Shown one piece after another: positions 36,746-47,322 of a stretch of DNA of 64,000 bases (position 1 is its first letter; the number at the start of each line of letters is the position of its first letter). This DNA comes from Streptomyces antibioticus (GTDB lineage: Bacteria; Actinomycetota; Actinomycetes; Streptomycetales; Streptomycetaceae): NCBI RefSeq assembly GCF_001514065.1, contig NZ_KQ948429.1, positions 1-64,000 of the forward strand, read 5' to 3'. The notes under the pieces were generated by a model, which had not been told where the DNA came from, searched no databases, and worked only from the letters and a program-made list of their open reading frames with translations. A program made the translations under genes and the position numbers.

Positions 36746-37285
36746 GTGAGCGAGACGAGAAGCGACGGCGAGCTGCTGCGGGCCGCGGCAGACGGGGACC
36801 GGCGCGCCTTCGAGGAGCTGTACCGGCGGTTCGCGCCCTGGCTGACCGCGCGACTGCGGGGCCGGTGCGCCGACGCCGGGATAGTCGACGACGTCGTGCA
36901 GGAGACCTTCCTGGCGATCTGGCGCGGCAAGGCGCGCTACCGGGAGGACGGCGACGTGGCCGGCTGGCTGTGGCGGATCGGCTCGCGGCGGCTGGTCGAC
37001 GCGCTGCGCGGCGACGGGGCGCGGGGGCGGCTGCGGCAGGCGCTGGCCAGGCTGCGGCACCGGGACGAGGCGTCCGCGGAGGAACGCGTGCTCGCGGGGG
37101 TGGAGCACGGAGACCTCGCGGGCGCCCTGGTCCGGCTCTCGCCCGAACTCCGCGCGGTCCTCCAGGCGACGGTCATCGACGGCCTGACCACCCGGGAGGC
37201 CGCCGTCGTCCTGGGGATTCCGCCGGGGACGGTCAAGACGCGGGCCTCACGCGCCCGCAAGCAACTGCGGGAGGCGCTGGCATGA
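36746..37285 (+). CDS. ECF-type RNA polymerase sigma factor
   Basis: The 179-residue protein has region 2 (FEELYRRFAPWLTARLRG, DDVVQETFLAIWRGKARYR) and region 4 with the -35-binding helix-turn-helix (TTREAAVVLGIPPGTVKTRASRARKQL). It would direct RNA polymerase to a small regulon, perhaps the genes that follow. Its TGA overlaps the ATG of the anti-sigma-like gene. It is divergent from the GntR operon, with 134 bp between. GTG is the chosen start. Confidence 0.85.
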   Translation: MSETRSDGELLRAAADGDRRAFEELYRRFAPWLTARLRGRCADAGIVDDVVQETFLAIWRGKARYREDGDVAGWLWRIGSRRLVDALRGDGARGRLRQALARLRHRDEASAEERVLAGVEHGDLAGALVRLSPELRAVLQATVIDGLTTREAAVVLGIPPGTVKTRASRARKQLREALA

Positions 37286-38096
37286 CCTGGCATGTGGATG
37301 AACAGGACCTACGGGCCTACGCCCGGGGCGAGTTGGCGGCGCCCAGGCTCTGGTCCGCCGACACCCATCTGATGGCCTGCGCGGACTGCCGGGAGGTGCT
37401 CGCCTCGGTGAGCGACCCGGTCGCCCTCGACGCCGGCTGGGAGCGGCTCGACGCCGAACTCGACGCACCCCGAAGGGGGTTGCTGGAGGCGCTCCTCGTG
37501 CGGCTCGGCGTCGCCGACCATGTCGCCCGGCTGCTCACGGCGACCCCCGTACTGCGCCGCTCATGGCTCGCGGCGGTGGTGTTCCTGCTGGTGACGACCG
37601 TGGGCGTGGTCTACACGGCCGACTCGCCGACCCTCTTCCTCGCCCTCGCCCCGCTGCTCCCGCTCGCCGGGGTCGCGCTGTCGTACGGCCCCGCGCTGGA
37701 CCCGACGTACGAGATGGCGGTCGTCAGCCCGGTGCACGGCTTCCGGCTGCTGATGATCCGCACGGTGGCGGTGCTCGCCGCGGGCCTGGGCCTCAACGGC
37801 CTGGCGACCCTCGCGCTGCCCTCGTACGGCCTGCGCGCGCTGGCCTGGCTGCTGCCCGCACTGGCCCTGACCGCGACCGGGCTCGCGCTCACCCCCCGGC
37901 TGGGGCCGGTGCTCGCGCCGTCGCTGGTCGGCGGCGCGTGGGTCGCGCTGCTCGTCGCCGCCGACCGGGCCGGCGACGGCCCGCTCGTGCCGTTCACCGC
38001 GGCCGGCCAGGGCGCCGCCGCGGCGGTCGCCGCCCTCGCGGTCGGCCTGCTCTTCCTCGTACGTGACCGTTTCGACGTCTTCCACAGGAGTGCCGT

Positions 38097-38100
<4 letters not shown>
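37282..38100 (+). CDS. Membrane anti-sigma factor with N-terminal zinc-finger
   Basis: The 272-residue protein begins with a short cytoplasmic domain carrying HLMACADC (H-x3-C-x2-C), the zinc-binding anti-sigma signature, then has about six membrane helices from residue 95 on. It should hold the ECF sigma factor encoded upstream, with which it overlaps by 4 nt, until a membrane signal arrives. Its own stop overlaps the next ATG (ATGA), linking it to the ABC genes. The multi-helix membrane part is larger than in most ZAS anti-sigma factors and could sense the ABC transporter. Confidence 0.8.
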
Positions 38101-38956
<856 letters not shown>

Positions 38957-38960
<4 letters not shown>

Positions 38961-40477
38961 GCGCGGTCATGGAGGCGGCCCCGACCGCCACGCGGAAGCA
39001 GTCGCAGAACTCCTGGGCGGCCGTGATCGCCCTGGCCCTTTTCGAGGCGCGAAGGCTCCTCATCACCATCCCGGTGCTCCTCGGCTTCCTCGTCTACGCG
39101 GCCTGGATCGTGTGGCGCGCCCAGGACTACGCGGACGGCTACCCGGCCCTCCAGGACGCCGACCGCGCCACCCAGGGCGGCCCGCTCCTCGTCGGCCTCG
39201 CGGTCCTGCTGGCCGTGAACCAGGCCGTGCTGAGATCCCTCCGCCGCGACACGGAACGGCACTTCACGGTGCTGGTGATGAGCAGGGCACACCGGACGGC
39301 CGCACATCTGCTGTCCGTTGTCCCGGCCGCCCTGCTCACCGCGGTGTGCGTGGCCGGGCAGTTCGGATGGCAGGCGCTCAAGCCGGGCGCGCTCGGACAC
39401 GGTTCGCTGGGAGAGCTGCTGGTCGGGCCCCTGACGGTGCTGGCGTTCGGGGCGGCCGGGGTGCTGATCGCCCGCGTGATCAGGACGCCCTTCACGGCAC
39501 CGCTGGTCGTGGTCTTCTTCCTGTTCCTCTTCCTGCTCAGCACCGGCGCCGGCATCGACGAGGGCTGGACGCGCTGGCTGACCCCGGTCATAGGCGTCTC
39601 CAGCAGCAACACCCTGCCCTCCGACCTCATCGGCCGCCCCGCCGCCTGGCACGCGCTCTATCTCGCCGCGCTCGGCCTGACGGTGGCGCTGCTCGCGATG
39701 CTGGCCGGCGGCGGCCACCGCGCGCGGTCCGTGTATGCCGGGTTCGCCGGGGCGCTGGCGCTGACGGTCCTCGGCGCGGTCGCGCAGGGCCAGGGTGTCT
39801 CCTCCGAGGTGACGGCGGCGCGGGAGCGGGCCACGCTCCACCCCGAGCACGTGCAGACGTGCGTGGAGCGGGACGGGTCGCGCTACTGCGCCTTCCCCGA
39901 GTGGCGGGGCCGGACCGCGGAGTGGGCGCGGACCGTGGCCGAGGTCCGGTCCCTCGCCGGCGGCACCGCCCACGACCAGAGCCTCCTCGTCCGACAGCGG
40001 CTCGACGCGCGCTACGGCCTCGACGGCGACGCCGCGCTCGACCCCGCGACGACTCCGCACCAGGTGACGGTGGGCACGACCTGGGGCGGTAACCGCGTCC
40101 CGGAGTTCTCGGCCGCCGTCGCGGGGGTGCTGGTCACCGGCGACGAGAAGACGACCGGTGAGCTGTGCGACGGCCGCATGGTCACCATCATGTGGCTGGC
40201 CCTGGCCGGACAGTCCGACCCGATCGGCAGCCTCAAGAACGTCCGCCTCGACGACAGCGTGAGCGGCTCGGCGATCGTCCTGTCCCAGACGAACCCGCTG
40301 TCGATGACGGCCGGTCAGACGACGGTCGTCCGCAAGCTGCTGGAGCAGCCGCGGGACGGGGTGGCGGCGAAGGTGAGGACGAACTGGACGGAACTGACGT
40401 CCCCGAAGGTGACGACGGCACGGGTGGCGGAGCTGCTGGGGGTCAAGGCGAAGGTGGGGGCGGACAAGTGCAACTGA
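38957..40477 (+). CDS. Large ABC-associated membrane protein
   Basis: The 506-residue protein has six or seven membrane helices in the first 300 residues, then an extracytoplasmic domain of about 210 residues with several Cys (VQTCVERDGSRYCAFPEW, ending DKCN). It is probably the permease for the ATPase at 38097. The outer domain is unusual for ABC-2 permeases and may bind a ligand or a wall component. Its last codons overlap a GTG that starts a short open frame (see 40468-40604). Confidence 0.75.
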
Positions 40478-40604
40478 GGCGACGGCGGGTGGCGCCGGTT
40501 CTGCGGGGGCTCGCCGAGGTGATGGTGGGGGTGGCCAAGTGCGTGTGAGGGGCGGGCCGGTCGTGGTTGCGCTGCGGGCGCAGGGGGTGGGCAAGTGCGG
40601 CTGA
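40468..40604 (+). other. Two overlapping mini-ORFs linking the permease to the next gene
   Basis: Two short frames, 40468-40548 (26 codons) and 40539-40604 (21 codons), fill the gap. Each GTG overlaps the preceding stop by 10 nt in an AAGTGC-N3-TGA pattern that also occurs at the start of the real gene at 40595. The products end in VAKCV and VGKCG and resemble the start of that gene's product. They look like decayed junction duplications or a translation relay. Confidence 0.45.
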
Positions 40605-41239
40605 GCGGAGCGTTGCTGGTCCCTGTGCTGCGGACCCTGCCCTGGCGGGCGCTCGGTGCCGCCGGTGCCGTGGGGCTGCTGATCGTCTCGATGGCGCGGC
40701 TTTCGGACGCGGCCGACGAGCCGCTGGCGCTGAACCTGCTGCGGGCCGGTGTCCTCGCCTTCACCCTGGGCCTGGCGTTCGTGCTGGACGACCCGGCCCG
40801 GCACACCACGACCCCGGTGCCGACCCGCCGGCCCGCCCGTCACGCCCTGCGGGTGGCGCTCGTCGCGCCGGTCACCGCGGCGTGGTGGACGGCGGCGGTG
40901 CTGCTCGTGCCGGACGGGATACGTCCGCCCGTGGGCGACGTGACCCTGGAGGCGGGCGCGGCGTTCACGCTGGCGCTCGCGGCGTCGGCGGCGGCGGTCC
41001 GCTTCAGCCAGGCGGCGGAGCCGGGGCAGGCGGTGGCCGGCGCGGTGCTGACGACGGCGGTGCTGGGGCTGCTGCTGTGGCCGGAGCGGTGGGCGCTGTT
41101 CGTGGCGACGCAGGACCCGAAGTGGGCGCAGGCGCATGACCGGTGGGGGATGGTGCTGGTCGGCGCGGTGGTGGTGTGGGGGGCGTGCGGGCCGGAGCCA
41201 TTGAGACGCCGGGTGGTCTTGAAGCCCACCAGGGTCTGA
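40595..41239 (+). CDS. Integral membrane protein of the ECF-sigma operon
   Basis: The 214-residue protein has about five or six membrane helices and short loops; no enzymatic motif is visible. It begins with GTG 40595, which overlaps a mini-ORF stop by 10 nt, so it is likely translated by coupling from the large permease gene. It may be a further membrane component of the ABC system. The family is not recognised. Confidence 0.65.
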   Translation: MRLSGALLVPVLRTLPWRALGAAGAVGLLIVSMARLSDAADEPLALNLLRAGVLAFTLGLAFVLDDPARHTTTPVPTRRPARHALRVALVAPVTAAWWTAAVLLVPDGIRPPVGDVTLEAGAAFTLALAASAAAVRFSQAAEPGQAVAGAVLTTAVLGLLLWPERWALFVATQDPKWAQAHDRWGMVLVGAVVVWGACGPEPLRRRVVLKPTRV

Positions 41240-41415
41240 GACGCCGGGTATGAGGCGCCGGGCGGGAGGTCGCCGGGCGTGAGTGCCTGGACCTTGAGCC
41301 CCCGGGCCTTGAGGTTCCGGACCCGAGCCCTTGGACCTTGAGCCCCCGGACCCGAGCCCCGGACGCCGAGTCCCGGACGCCGAGTCCCCGGACCCTGAAG
41401 GACCCCGGCGTCACA
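41240..41415. repeat. Imperfect short tandem repeats between converging genes
   Basis: The segment is built from variants of GAGCCCCGGACSC and CTTGAG units; CCTTGAGCCCCCGG occurs twice (about 41290 and 41336) and GGACGCCGAGTCCC variants occur twice near 41360-41385. No gene. It could also form hairpins that end transcription from both sides. Confidence 0.6.
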
Positions 41416-42342
41416 TCACGTCTCCGTGCGGTACATCAGGTCCGTCTCATGGGTGACGAACCCCAGCCGCTCGTACACCGACACCGCCGCCTTGTTGTCC
41501 GCGTCGACATAGAGCATCGCGGTCGGCAGCCCCTGCGCGGCGAGGTGCCGCAGTCCGATGGTCGTGAGGGACTTGCCGAGCCCTCCGCCCTGGGCGCCCG
41601 GCTTCACGCCGAGGACGTACACCTCGCCCAGCCCCTCCGTCGCATGGACCTTGGTCCAGTGGAAGCCGACGAGTTCGTCGCCGCGGAAGGCGAGGAAGAA
41701 GCCGGCGGGGTCGAACCAGGGCTCGGCCATCCGGTCGTCGAGGTCGCGCTGGACGAGGGAGCCCTGCTCGGGATGGTGAGCGAACGCGGCGGCGTTCACG
41801 GCGAGCCAGGCGGCGTCGTCGGTGCCGGGGACGAAGGACCGTACCGTCACCCCCTCGGGGAGCACCGGGTCGGGCAGGTCCAGGTCGGTCAGCGGCCGCC
41901 GCATCTGCCGTAGCTCACGGAACAGGGTCAGACCGAGGACCTGGGCGAGATGCCGGGCGGCGGAGTGGCCGCCGTGGGCCCACACCCGCAGCCGTTTGCC
42001 GGAGGCGGCGAGGAGCGCCGAGCCGAGGGCCCGGCCGTGGCCGCGACCGCGGTGTGCGGGGTGGACGACCAGCTCGGCGGCCGGGGCCTCCACGGGGTCG
42101 GTGTCCTCCAGCTGGGCGTAGCCGACGAGTTGGTCGTCGACGGTCAGCAGCAGATGGGCCACCCCCTCGCGGGCGCCGCCGCGCAGTTGCAACCGGCCCT
42201 GTTCCGAGACGGCCTGCTGGCCGTCGCTGTCGGCGGCCGCCGCGAGGAGCGCGAGGACGGCGTCCGTCTGGTCCGGGGAGAGTGCCGAGCAGGTCTGGAT
42301 GGAGCGAGTGCTGCCGGGCCGCACGGTGTCGTCGCTGGTCAT
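41416..42342 (-). CDS. mshD: Mycothiol synthase
   Basis: The 308-residue protein consists of two GNAT domains, the layout of MshD, which acetylates Cys-GlcN-Ins to complete mycothiol, the actinobacterial thiol buffer. The N-terminal domain has VVHPAHRGRGHGRAL; the C-terminal domain has VLGVKPGAQGGGLGKSL, then VDADNKAAVSVYERLGF. ATG 42342 has no clear ribosome site and may be leaderless; the frame extends 26 codons further without a better start. Gene order next to a 5'-nucleotidase is as in S. coelicolor. Confidence 0.9.
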   Translation of the reverse strand: MTSDDTVRPGSTRSIQTCSALSPDQTDAVLALLAAAADSDGQQAVSEQGRLQLRGGAREGVAHLLLTVDDQLVGYAQLEDTDPVEAPAAELVVHPAHRGRGHGRALGSALLAASGKRLRVWAHGGHSAARHLAQVLGLTLFRELRQMRRPLTDLDLPDPVLPEGVTVRSFVPGTDDAAWLAVNAAAFAHHPEQGSLVQRDLDDRMAEPWFDPAGFFLAFRGDELVGFHWTKVHATEGLGEVYVLGVKPGAQGGGLGKSLTTIGLRHLAAQGLPTAMLYVDADNKAAVSVYERLGFVTHETDLMYRTET

Positions 42343-42524
42343 GCGTACGAGGGTACGGGTGCGGACCAGCAAAGTGGCGGCACTGTAAACCCTGCAAAGC
42401 GTCAGCAAAGGTGAGGGCAAAGGGAAACCAGGATGTAACCAAGAAACCCCTGTCGCGCTACGCGCGTTGACTTTAGGCTGCGCCGGACGGGGCCCACTTG
42501 CTCAGACGACCCACAGGGGGGCGT

Positions 42525-44327
42525 ATGCCAGCCATATCCCAGCCGCACCGCCGCAGACGGACGGTCCGGCTGCTCGCCGCAGCCGCCGGTCTCGCGACCG
42601 CCGGTGCCCTCGCCGCCGCGCTGCCCTCGTCGGCCGCCCCGGTGGAATCAGGCAAACCGGGCAAGCTGCCCAGCCGTTACCAGGACGTGCAGCTGCTGTC
42701 CTTCAACGACCTGCACGGCAACCTGGAGCCCCCGTCCGGTTCCTCCGGCCGCGTCACCGAGCTCCAGGCGGACGGCACCACCAAGACGATCGACGCCGGT
42801 GGTGTCGAGTACCTCGCCACGCATCTGCGCGACGCGCGCGCGGGCCACAAGTACTCCATCACCGCGGCCGGTGGTGACATGGTCGGCGCCTCCCCCCTGA
42901 TCTCGGGTCTCTTCCACGACGAGCCCACCATCGAGGCGCTCAACAAGCTGGACCTGGACGTCACCTCCGTCGGCAACCACGAGTTCGACGAGGGTGCCAA
43001 GGAACTGGCCCGGCTTCAGCACGGCGGCTGCCACCCGACGGCCGGCTGCTACACGGACGAGGGGTTCGAGGGCGCCGACTTCCCCTACCTGGCGGCCAAC
43101 GTCCTGAACGAGAAGACCAACAAGCCGATCCTCAAGCCCTACTGGGTGTGGAAGAAGGACGGCATCAAGGTCGGCTTCATCGGCGTCACCCTGGAGGGCA
43201 CCCCCGATGTCGTCTCCGCCGAGGGCGTCAAGGGCCTGAAGTTCAAGGACGAGGTCGAGACGATCAACAAGTACGCCCGTGTGCTCCAGGCGCAGGGCGT
43301 GAAGTCGATCGTGGCCCTCATCCACGAGGGCGGCGCCCCGGCCTCGGGCGCGTACAACTACAACTGTGACTCCCCCGGCGCGGGCGACGGCATCTCCGGC
43401 CCGATCGTGGACATCGCCAAGAACATCACCCCGCAGGTCGACGCGCTGGTCACGGGTCACACCCACGCCGCCTACGCCTGCACCATCAACGACCCGGCGG
43501 GCAACCCGCGCACGGTCACCTCGGCCGCCGCCTTCGGCCGCCTTTACACGGACACGACGCTGACGTACGACCGTTGGACGGGTGACATCGCCCGTACGGC
43601 GGTGAAGTCGGCGAACCACGTGGTCACCCGGACCGTCGCCAAGGCGCCGGACATGACCGAGCTGATCAGCAAGTGGAACACCCTCGCGGCGCCCATCGGC
43701 AACCGCGCGATCGGTTACATCTCCGCCGACATCCCCAACACCGGCACCGAGTCCCCGATGGGCGACCTGATCGCGGACGCGCAACTGGCGTACGGCAAGC
43801 AGCTCGACCCGGAGACCGACCTCGCGCTGATGAACCCGGGCGGTGTGCGGGCGGGCCTGACGTACGCGCAGAAGGGCACGGAAGGCGACGGGGTCGTCAC
43901 CTACGCCGAGGGCTTCACGGTCCAGCCGTTCTCCAACACCGTGAACCTCCAGGACTTCACCGGCGCGCAGCTGATCAAGGTCCTTCAGGAGCAGGTCAGC
44001 GGCGGCAACGCGGCCTCCCCGAAGATCCTCCAGCCGTCCTCGGGCCTCACCTACACCCTGGACCTGACGAAGACCGGCGCCGACCGGATCGTCGCCGACT
44101 CCGTCAAGCTGAACGGCGTCGCCCTCGACCCGACGGCCACCTACCGTGTCGCCACCAACAGCTTCCTCGCGGGCGGCGGCGACGGCTTCACCACGCTCGG
44201 CCAGGGCACCAACGACCTCGTCGGTACGGACGACCTGGCGGCGCTGGAGCAGTACCTCACGGCCAACTCCTCGGCCACCAGCCCGATCGCGCCCCCGGTG
44301 ACGAACCGGATCACGATCGTGAAGTGA
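42525..44327 (+). CDS. Secreted 5'-nucleotidase / metallophosphatase
   Basis: The 600-residue enzyme has a signal peptide (about 1-38, Arg-rich start, hydrophobic run, Ala-x-Ala). The metallophosphatase domain shows DLHGN, GGDMVGASP, GNHEFDEG and GHTHAAY, the ligands for two metals. The C-terminal 5'-nucleotidase domain has MNPGGVRAG and LAGGGDGFTTLG, which bind the nucleotide base. It would release phosphate and nucleosides from extracellular nucleotides. AGGGGGG precedes the ATG at 42525. I found no clear GTTCACC repeats upstream. Confidence 0.9.
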   Translation: MPAISQPHRRRRTVRLLAAAAGLATAGALAAALPSSAAPVESGKPGKLPSRYQDVQLLSFNDLHGNLEPPSGSSGRVTELQADGTTKTIDAGGVEYLATHLRDARAGHKYSITAAGGDMVGASPLISGLFHDEPTIEALNKLDLDVTSVGNHEFDEGAKELARLQHGGCHPTAGCYTDEGFEGADFPYLAANVLNEKTNKPILKPYWVWKKDGIKVGFIGVTLEGTPDVVSAEGVKGLKFKDEVETINKYARVLQAQGVKSIVALIHEGGAPASGAYNYNCDSPGAGDGISGPIVDIAKNITPQVDALVTGHTHAAYACTINDPAGNPRTVTSAAAFGRLYTDTTLTYDRWTGDIARTAVKSANHVVTRTVAKAPDMTELISKWNTLAAPIGNRAIGYISADIPNTGTESPMGDLIADAQLAYGKQLDPETDLALMNPGGVRAGLTYAQKGTEGDGVVTYAEGFTVQPFSNTVNLQDFTGAQLIKVLQEQVSGGNAASPKILQPSSGLTYTLDLTKTGADRIVADSVKLNGVALDPTATYRVATNSFLAGGGDGFTTLGQGTNDLVGTDDLAALEQYLTANSSATSPIAPPVTNRITIVK

Positions 44328-44345
44328 CCCTCCGGGGCAGGCATG

Positions 44346-44380
44346 AAGAGGCGGCCGCGTCATCGACGCGGCCGCCTCTT
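44346..44380 (+). terminator. Terminator after the 5'-nucleotidase gene
   Basis: A perfect 15-bp stem (44346-44360 with 44366-44380) has a 5-nt loop. It lies 19 bp past the stop; its symmetric A/T ends make it usable from both strands. Confidence 0.85.
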
Positions 44381-44402
44381 GGCGTATCGGAACCTGCCCG
44401 TA

Positions 44403-44807
44403 CTAGTGAGGCCGCAGGGCGTGGAGGTCCGGCAGGTGGGCCTCGGTGACGTACGGCAGAGTGGTCTTGCCTCCCCGGGTGTCGTGCAGGCGTATGAGCC
44501 GCCTCGGTGGGGAGGACTGCGGCTCCACGACGACGTCCCGGATGTCGTGCCACGCCCAGGTCCGGCTCCGCACCACCCCCACGACGACTATCCCGTCCGC
44601 CCGCACCACCGTGCGCGTCCGCCACAGGGACAGGGCCCACACACCGTCGACGACCACCAGGACCGTGATCAGGAGCGCCGCGACCCACCCCGGTACGTCG
44701 TTGATGACCACCTCCAGCACCCCGCACGCCAGCATCACCGCGATCAGCCCGAGCACCTTCAGGCGCGCGCGTCTGTCGGCGCGGTACTCCCGCAAGGTCA
44801 CGTCCAT
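44403..44807 (-). CDS. PH-like domain membrane protein
   Basis: The 134-residue protein has two adjacent membrane helices (about 18-58), then a small beta-rich domain (TRTVVRADGIVVVG, RTWAWHDIRDVVVE) typical of the bacterial PH-like family. Function unknown; such proteins often sit with transport or wall genes. ATG 44807 has GGGAG eight bases upstream and is preferred to the GTG three codons earlier. It follows the Imm49-like gene on the same strand by 19 bp. Confidence 0.7.
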   Translation of the reverse strand: MDVTLREYRADRRARLKVLGLIAVMLACGVLEVVINDVPGWVAALLITVLVVVDGVWALSLWRTRTVVRADGIVVVGVVRSRTWAWHDIRDVVVEPQSSPPRRLIRLHDTRGGKTTLPYVTEAHLPDLHALRPH

Positions 44808-44826
44808 GCCCCCCACTCCCTGACGG

Positions 44827-45819
44827 CTACTTGGCAGCCCACAGACCCAAGGTGTTCCGGTTGCCGTCGGCCGCCCGGCGCAGCGCGTCGGTCGACCCCA
44901 GCAGCCCGTACGGCAGATACCCGGACCGCACGCCGAGCTCCCACCCGTGCACCTGCACCGCGAGACAGGCCAGGGTGAGGGCGCCGAGGGGGAGGAGGGA
45001 ACGGGGCGCGGGATCCTCGGTGCCGGCCTCGACGCTCTCCCGGTACGCCACCAGGCGGGCGACCAGCGCCTCCTCGAAGGCGTCCTGGTCGTCGTCGAGG
45101 AGTACGCGGAGCAGCCGCTGGTCGGCGGTCAGCGCGTCGCCGAGCTCGTCGAGCCGCCGGGCGGCCGCCGCGCGCTCCCCGGCGTCGGGCTTGCGCAGCG
45201 GAACGGTCGGCCAGTCGCGCGGGAGATGTCCGGCCGCCTCGGTGAGGTAGAGGCACAGCGTGTCCATGGCGGCGAGGTCGGCGGGCGCGGAGACGGAGGT
45301 GTACGCGTTGTAGGGCACGCCGTCACGGATGGCGGGCGCGTAGTCGCCCCGTAGCAGCAGCCCGGTGACCCGCTCCCAGTCCCACACCAGCCCGCTGACG
45401 ACGCACACCTCGAACATGTCCAGCCAGGTCCGCGCGGTGGGCGCCTCCCGGACGACGTTCCGGAAGGTGATGGGACCGTCCCCGAACTCGTCGTCCTCGG
45501 GGTCCGTGCTGATCACCTCCCCGACCAGGGGGAACCGGATTTTCTGGTCCCCGTCCGGGAAGCACATGACGCTCAGCACGCCGTGCACACACTCCGCGGC
45601 GGTGACGGCGACCGTACCGGTCACGGGGTCGAGCCCCGGCTCCCCGACCGCACGCGCGGCGACATGGTCGAGGAGCTCGTCCGCCATCGCCCGTATCAGG
45701 GCCGGCGAGATGCTGCCGTACCGCAGTGAGTGCCAGCGCGTGTAGGCCCGCCCGTGAATGTCGTCGAGCGCCTCGGCCAACCGCTGCTCACTGACCTGAT
45801 GGCATGTCACGTCCCGCAC
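44827..45819 (-). CDS. Immunity 49-like protein
   Basis: The 330-residue soluble protein resembles the Imm49 family, mainly in its C-terminal part (LLPLGALTLACLAVQVHGWELGVRSGYLPYGLLG) and a Trp-rich middle (RTWLDMFEVCVVSG). Imm49 proteins are immunity proteins for polymorphic toxins. No toxin gene is adjacent, so it is an orphan or has been adopted for another role. GTG start with GGGA eight bases upstream; a GTG three codons further in is also possible. The family call is from memory of the pattern. Confidence 0.55.
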   Translation of the reverse strand: MRDVTCHQVSEQRLAEALDDIHGRAYTRWHSLRYGSISPALIRAMADELLDHVAARAVGEPGLDPVTGTVAVTAAECVHGVLSVMCFPDGDQKIRFPLVGEVISTDPEDDEFGDGPITFRNVVREAPTARTWLDMFEVCVVSGLVWDWERVTGLLLRGDYAPAIRDGVPYNAYTSVSAPADLAAMDTLCLYLTEAAGHLPRDWPTVPLRKPDAGERAAAARRLDELGDALTADQRLLRVLLDDDQDAFEEALVARLVAYRESVEAGTEDPAPRSLLPLGALTLACLAVQVHGWELGVRSGYLPYGLLGSTDALRRAADGNRNTLGLWAAK

Positions 45820-45864
45820 GCGCCACGTCCCTTCGTCCAGGTGATCACTGGACGAGGAACGTTA

Positions 45865-47322
45865 TCAACGAGCACCGACAGTGTCGGGGGGAGGCGTGGG
45901 CGCCCCCGGCAGCCGTACGGTCGCGATCGTGCCGCCACCGTCCGCGCGGCCGAGGGTGACCTGGCCGCCGGCCTGCTCCACGGTGCGGGCGACGATGGAC
46001 AGGCCGAGGCCGGAGCCGGGGAGGGCGCGGGCGCTGGGGGAGCGCCAGAAGCGGTCGAAGACGTGCGGGAGTTCGTCGGCGGGGATGCCGGGACCGTGGT
46101 CGCGGACGGTGAGGACGCCGCCCTCCAGCCGTACGTCGATCGTGCCGCCGGCGGGGCTGAACTTCACGGCGTTGTCGAGGATGTTGACGACGGCGCGCTC
46201 CAGTGCGGCGGGCTCGGCACGGCTGAACCACGGCTCCAGATGCGCGTTGATCGTCAGCTCCGGCCCACGGAGCCGGGCCCGGCGGAGCGCCGACTCGACG
46301 GCGTCCTCCAGGGACACCACCTGCACGCGCTCGCCTCGCTGCCCCTCGGACCTGGACAGCTCCTGCAAGCCACCGATGAGGGCGGCCAGTTCGGTCATCT
46401 GCGCCTTCACCGAGGCGAGCAGCGCCTTGCGGTCGGCCTCCGGGATGGGCCGCCCGGTCTCCTCACTCCGGGTGAGGAGCTCGATGTTGGTCCTCAATGA
46501 GGTCAGGGGAGTGCGGAGCTCGTGACCGGCGTCCGCGATCAACTGCTGCTGGAGTTCACGGGAACTGGCCAGGGAGGAGGTCATCGAGTTGAAGGAACGG
46601 GAGAGCCGCGCCACTTCGTCCTCGGCGTCGTCCTCGACGGGGATGCGGACGCTCAGGTCCTCGGTACGGGCCACGTGCTCGACGGCCTCGGTGAGCTTGT
46701 CGACGGGGCGCAGCCCTGCGCGGGCGACGGCGAGCCCGGCGGCTCCGGCACCGAGGACTCCGATGCCGGAGACGAGGAGGAGGATGAGGGAGAGCTCGTT
46801 GAGGGTGTTCTGGGTGCCCTTGAGGGGGACGGCGACGACAAACGCGGCGTTCGACGTCTCACCGGTCAGCTGATTCTGGAGCTTCAGCGGGGTGGTCATC
46901 ACGCGGACCGGTGTGCCGTCCGTCGTGCTGCCGTTGCGGACGATCCCCCTGCCGTTGTGCTCGTTCTTGATGACCTTCTTGTCGGCATCGGTGATCTTGA
47001 CCTCGCCCTCGGAGTTCCCGAGGAGGCAGACCACCCCGCTGGAAGTAAGTGCCTGGGAATAGGTGCCCCGAGGGCCGTTGTACGTGGTCTGCGGGGTCTG
47101 AGTGCAGGTGGCGAGAGCGTTCTCGATGCCGATCCGCTGAGGGCCCTGGATGGACGCCGCCTTCTGCAGGTCCTCGTCCAGCTGGTCGTACAACTTCCCC
47201 TGCACGATGAACCAGCACGTCACCGAAACCGCCGCCACCGCAAACGCCACCGCCGCAGCCACCAGCAACGACAGCCGTGCCCGGATCGGCAGCGTCTGGA
47301 AGCGGCGAAGAAGCCTTCTCAC
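45865..47322 (-). CDS. cssS: Sensor histidine kinase, CssS-like (secretion stress)
   Basis: The 485-residue kinase has two membrane helices (about 14-38 and 165-190) around an extracytoplasmic sensor, then HAMP, a dimerisation domain with the phospho-His in [13 protein letters not shown], and an ATPase domain with N box ([10 protein letters not shown]), G1 ([11 protein letters not shown]) and G2 ([12 protein letters not shown]). Start GTG 47322 overlaps the regulator stop (GTGA). With the HtrA-type protease gene upstream it matches the streptomycete CssRS secretion-stress system, which responds to misfolded exported proteins. The specific name rests on gene order. Confidence 0.8.
   Translation of the reverse strand: MRRLLRRFQTLPIRARLSLLVAAAVAFAVAAVSVTCWFIVQGKLYDQLDEDLQKAASIQGPQRIGIENALATCTQTPQTTYNGPRGTYSQALTSSGVVCLLGNSEGEVKITDADKKVIKNEHNGRGIVRNGSTTDGTPVRVMTTPLKLQNQLTGETSNAAFVVAVPLKGTQNTLNELSLILLLVSGIGVLGAGAAGLAVARAGLRPVDKLTEAVEHVARTEDLSVRIPVEDDAEDEVARLSRSFNSMTSSLASSRELQQQLIADAGHELRTPLTSLRTNIELLTRSEETGRPIPEADRKALLASVKAQMTELAALIGGLQELSRSEGQRGERVQVVSLEDAVESALRRARLRGPELTINAHLEPWFSRAEPAALERAVVNILDNAVKFSPAGGTIDVRLEGGVLTVRDHGPGIPADELPHVFDRFWRSPSARALPGSGLGLSIVARTVEQAGGQVTLGRADGGGTIATVRLPGAPTPPPDTVGAR

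Noticed and set aside
42405-42524. PHO box upstream of the 5'-nucleotidase gene
   Set aside because: No pair of GTTCACC-like units on an 11-bp period could be found on the coding strand.
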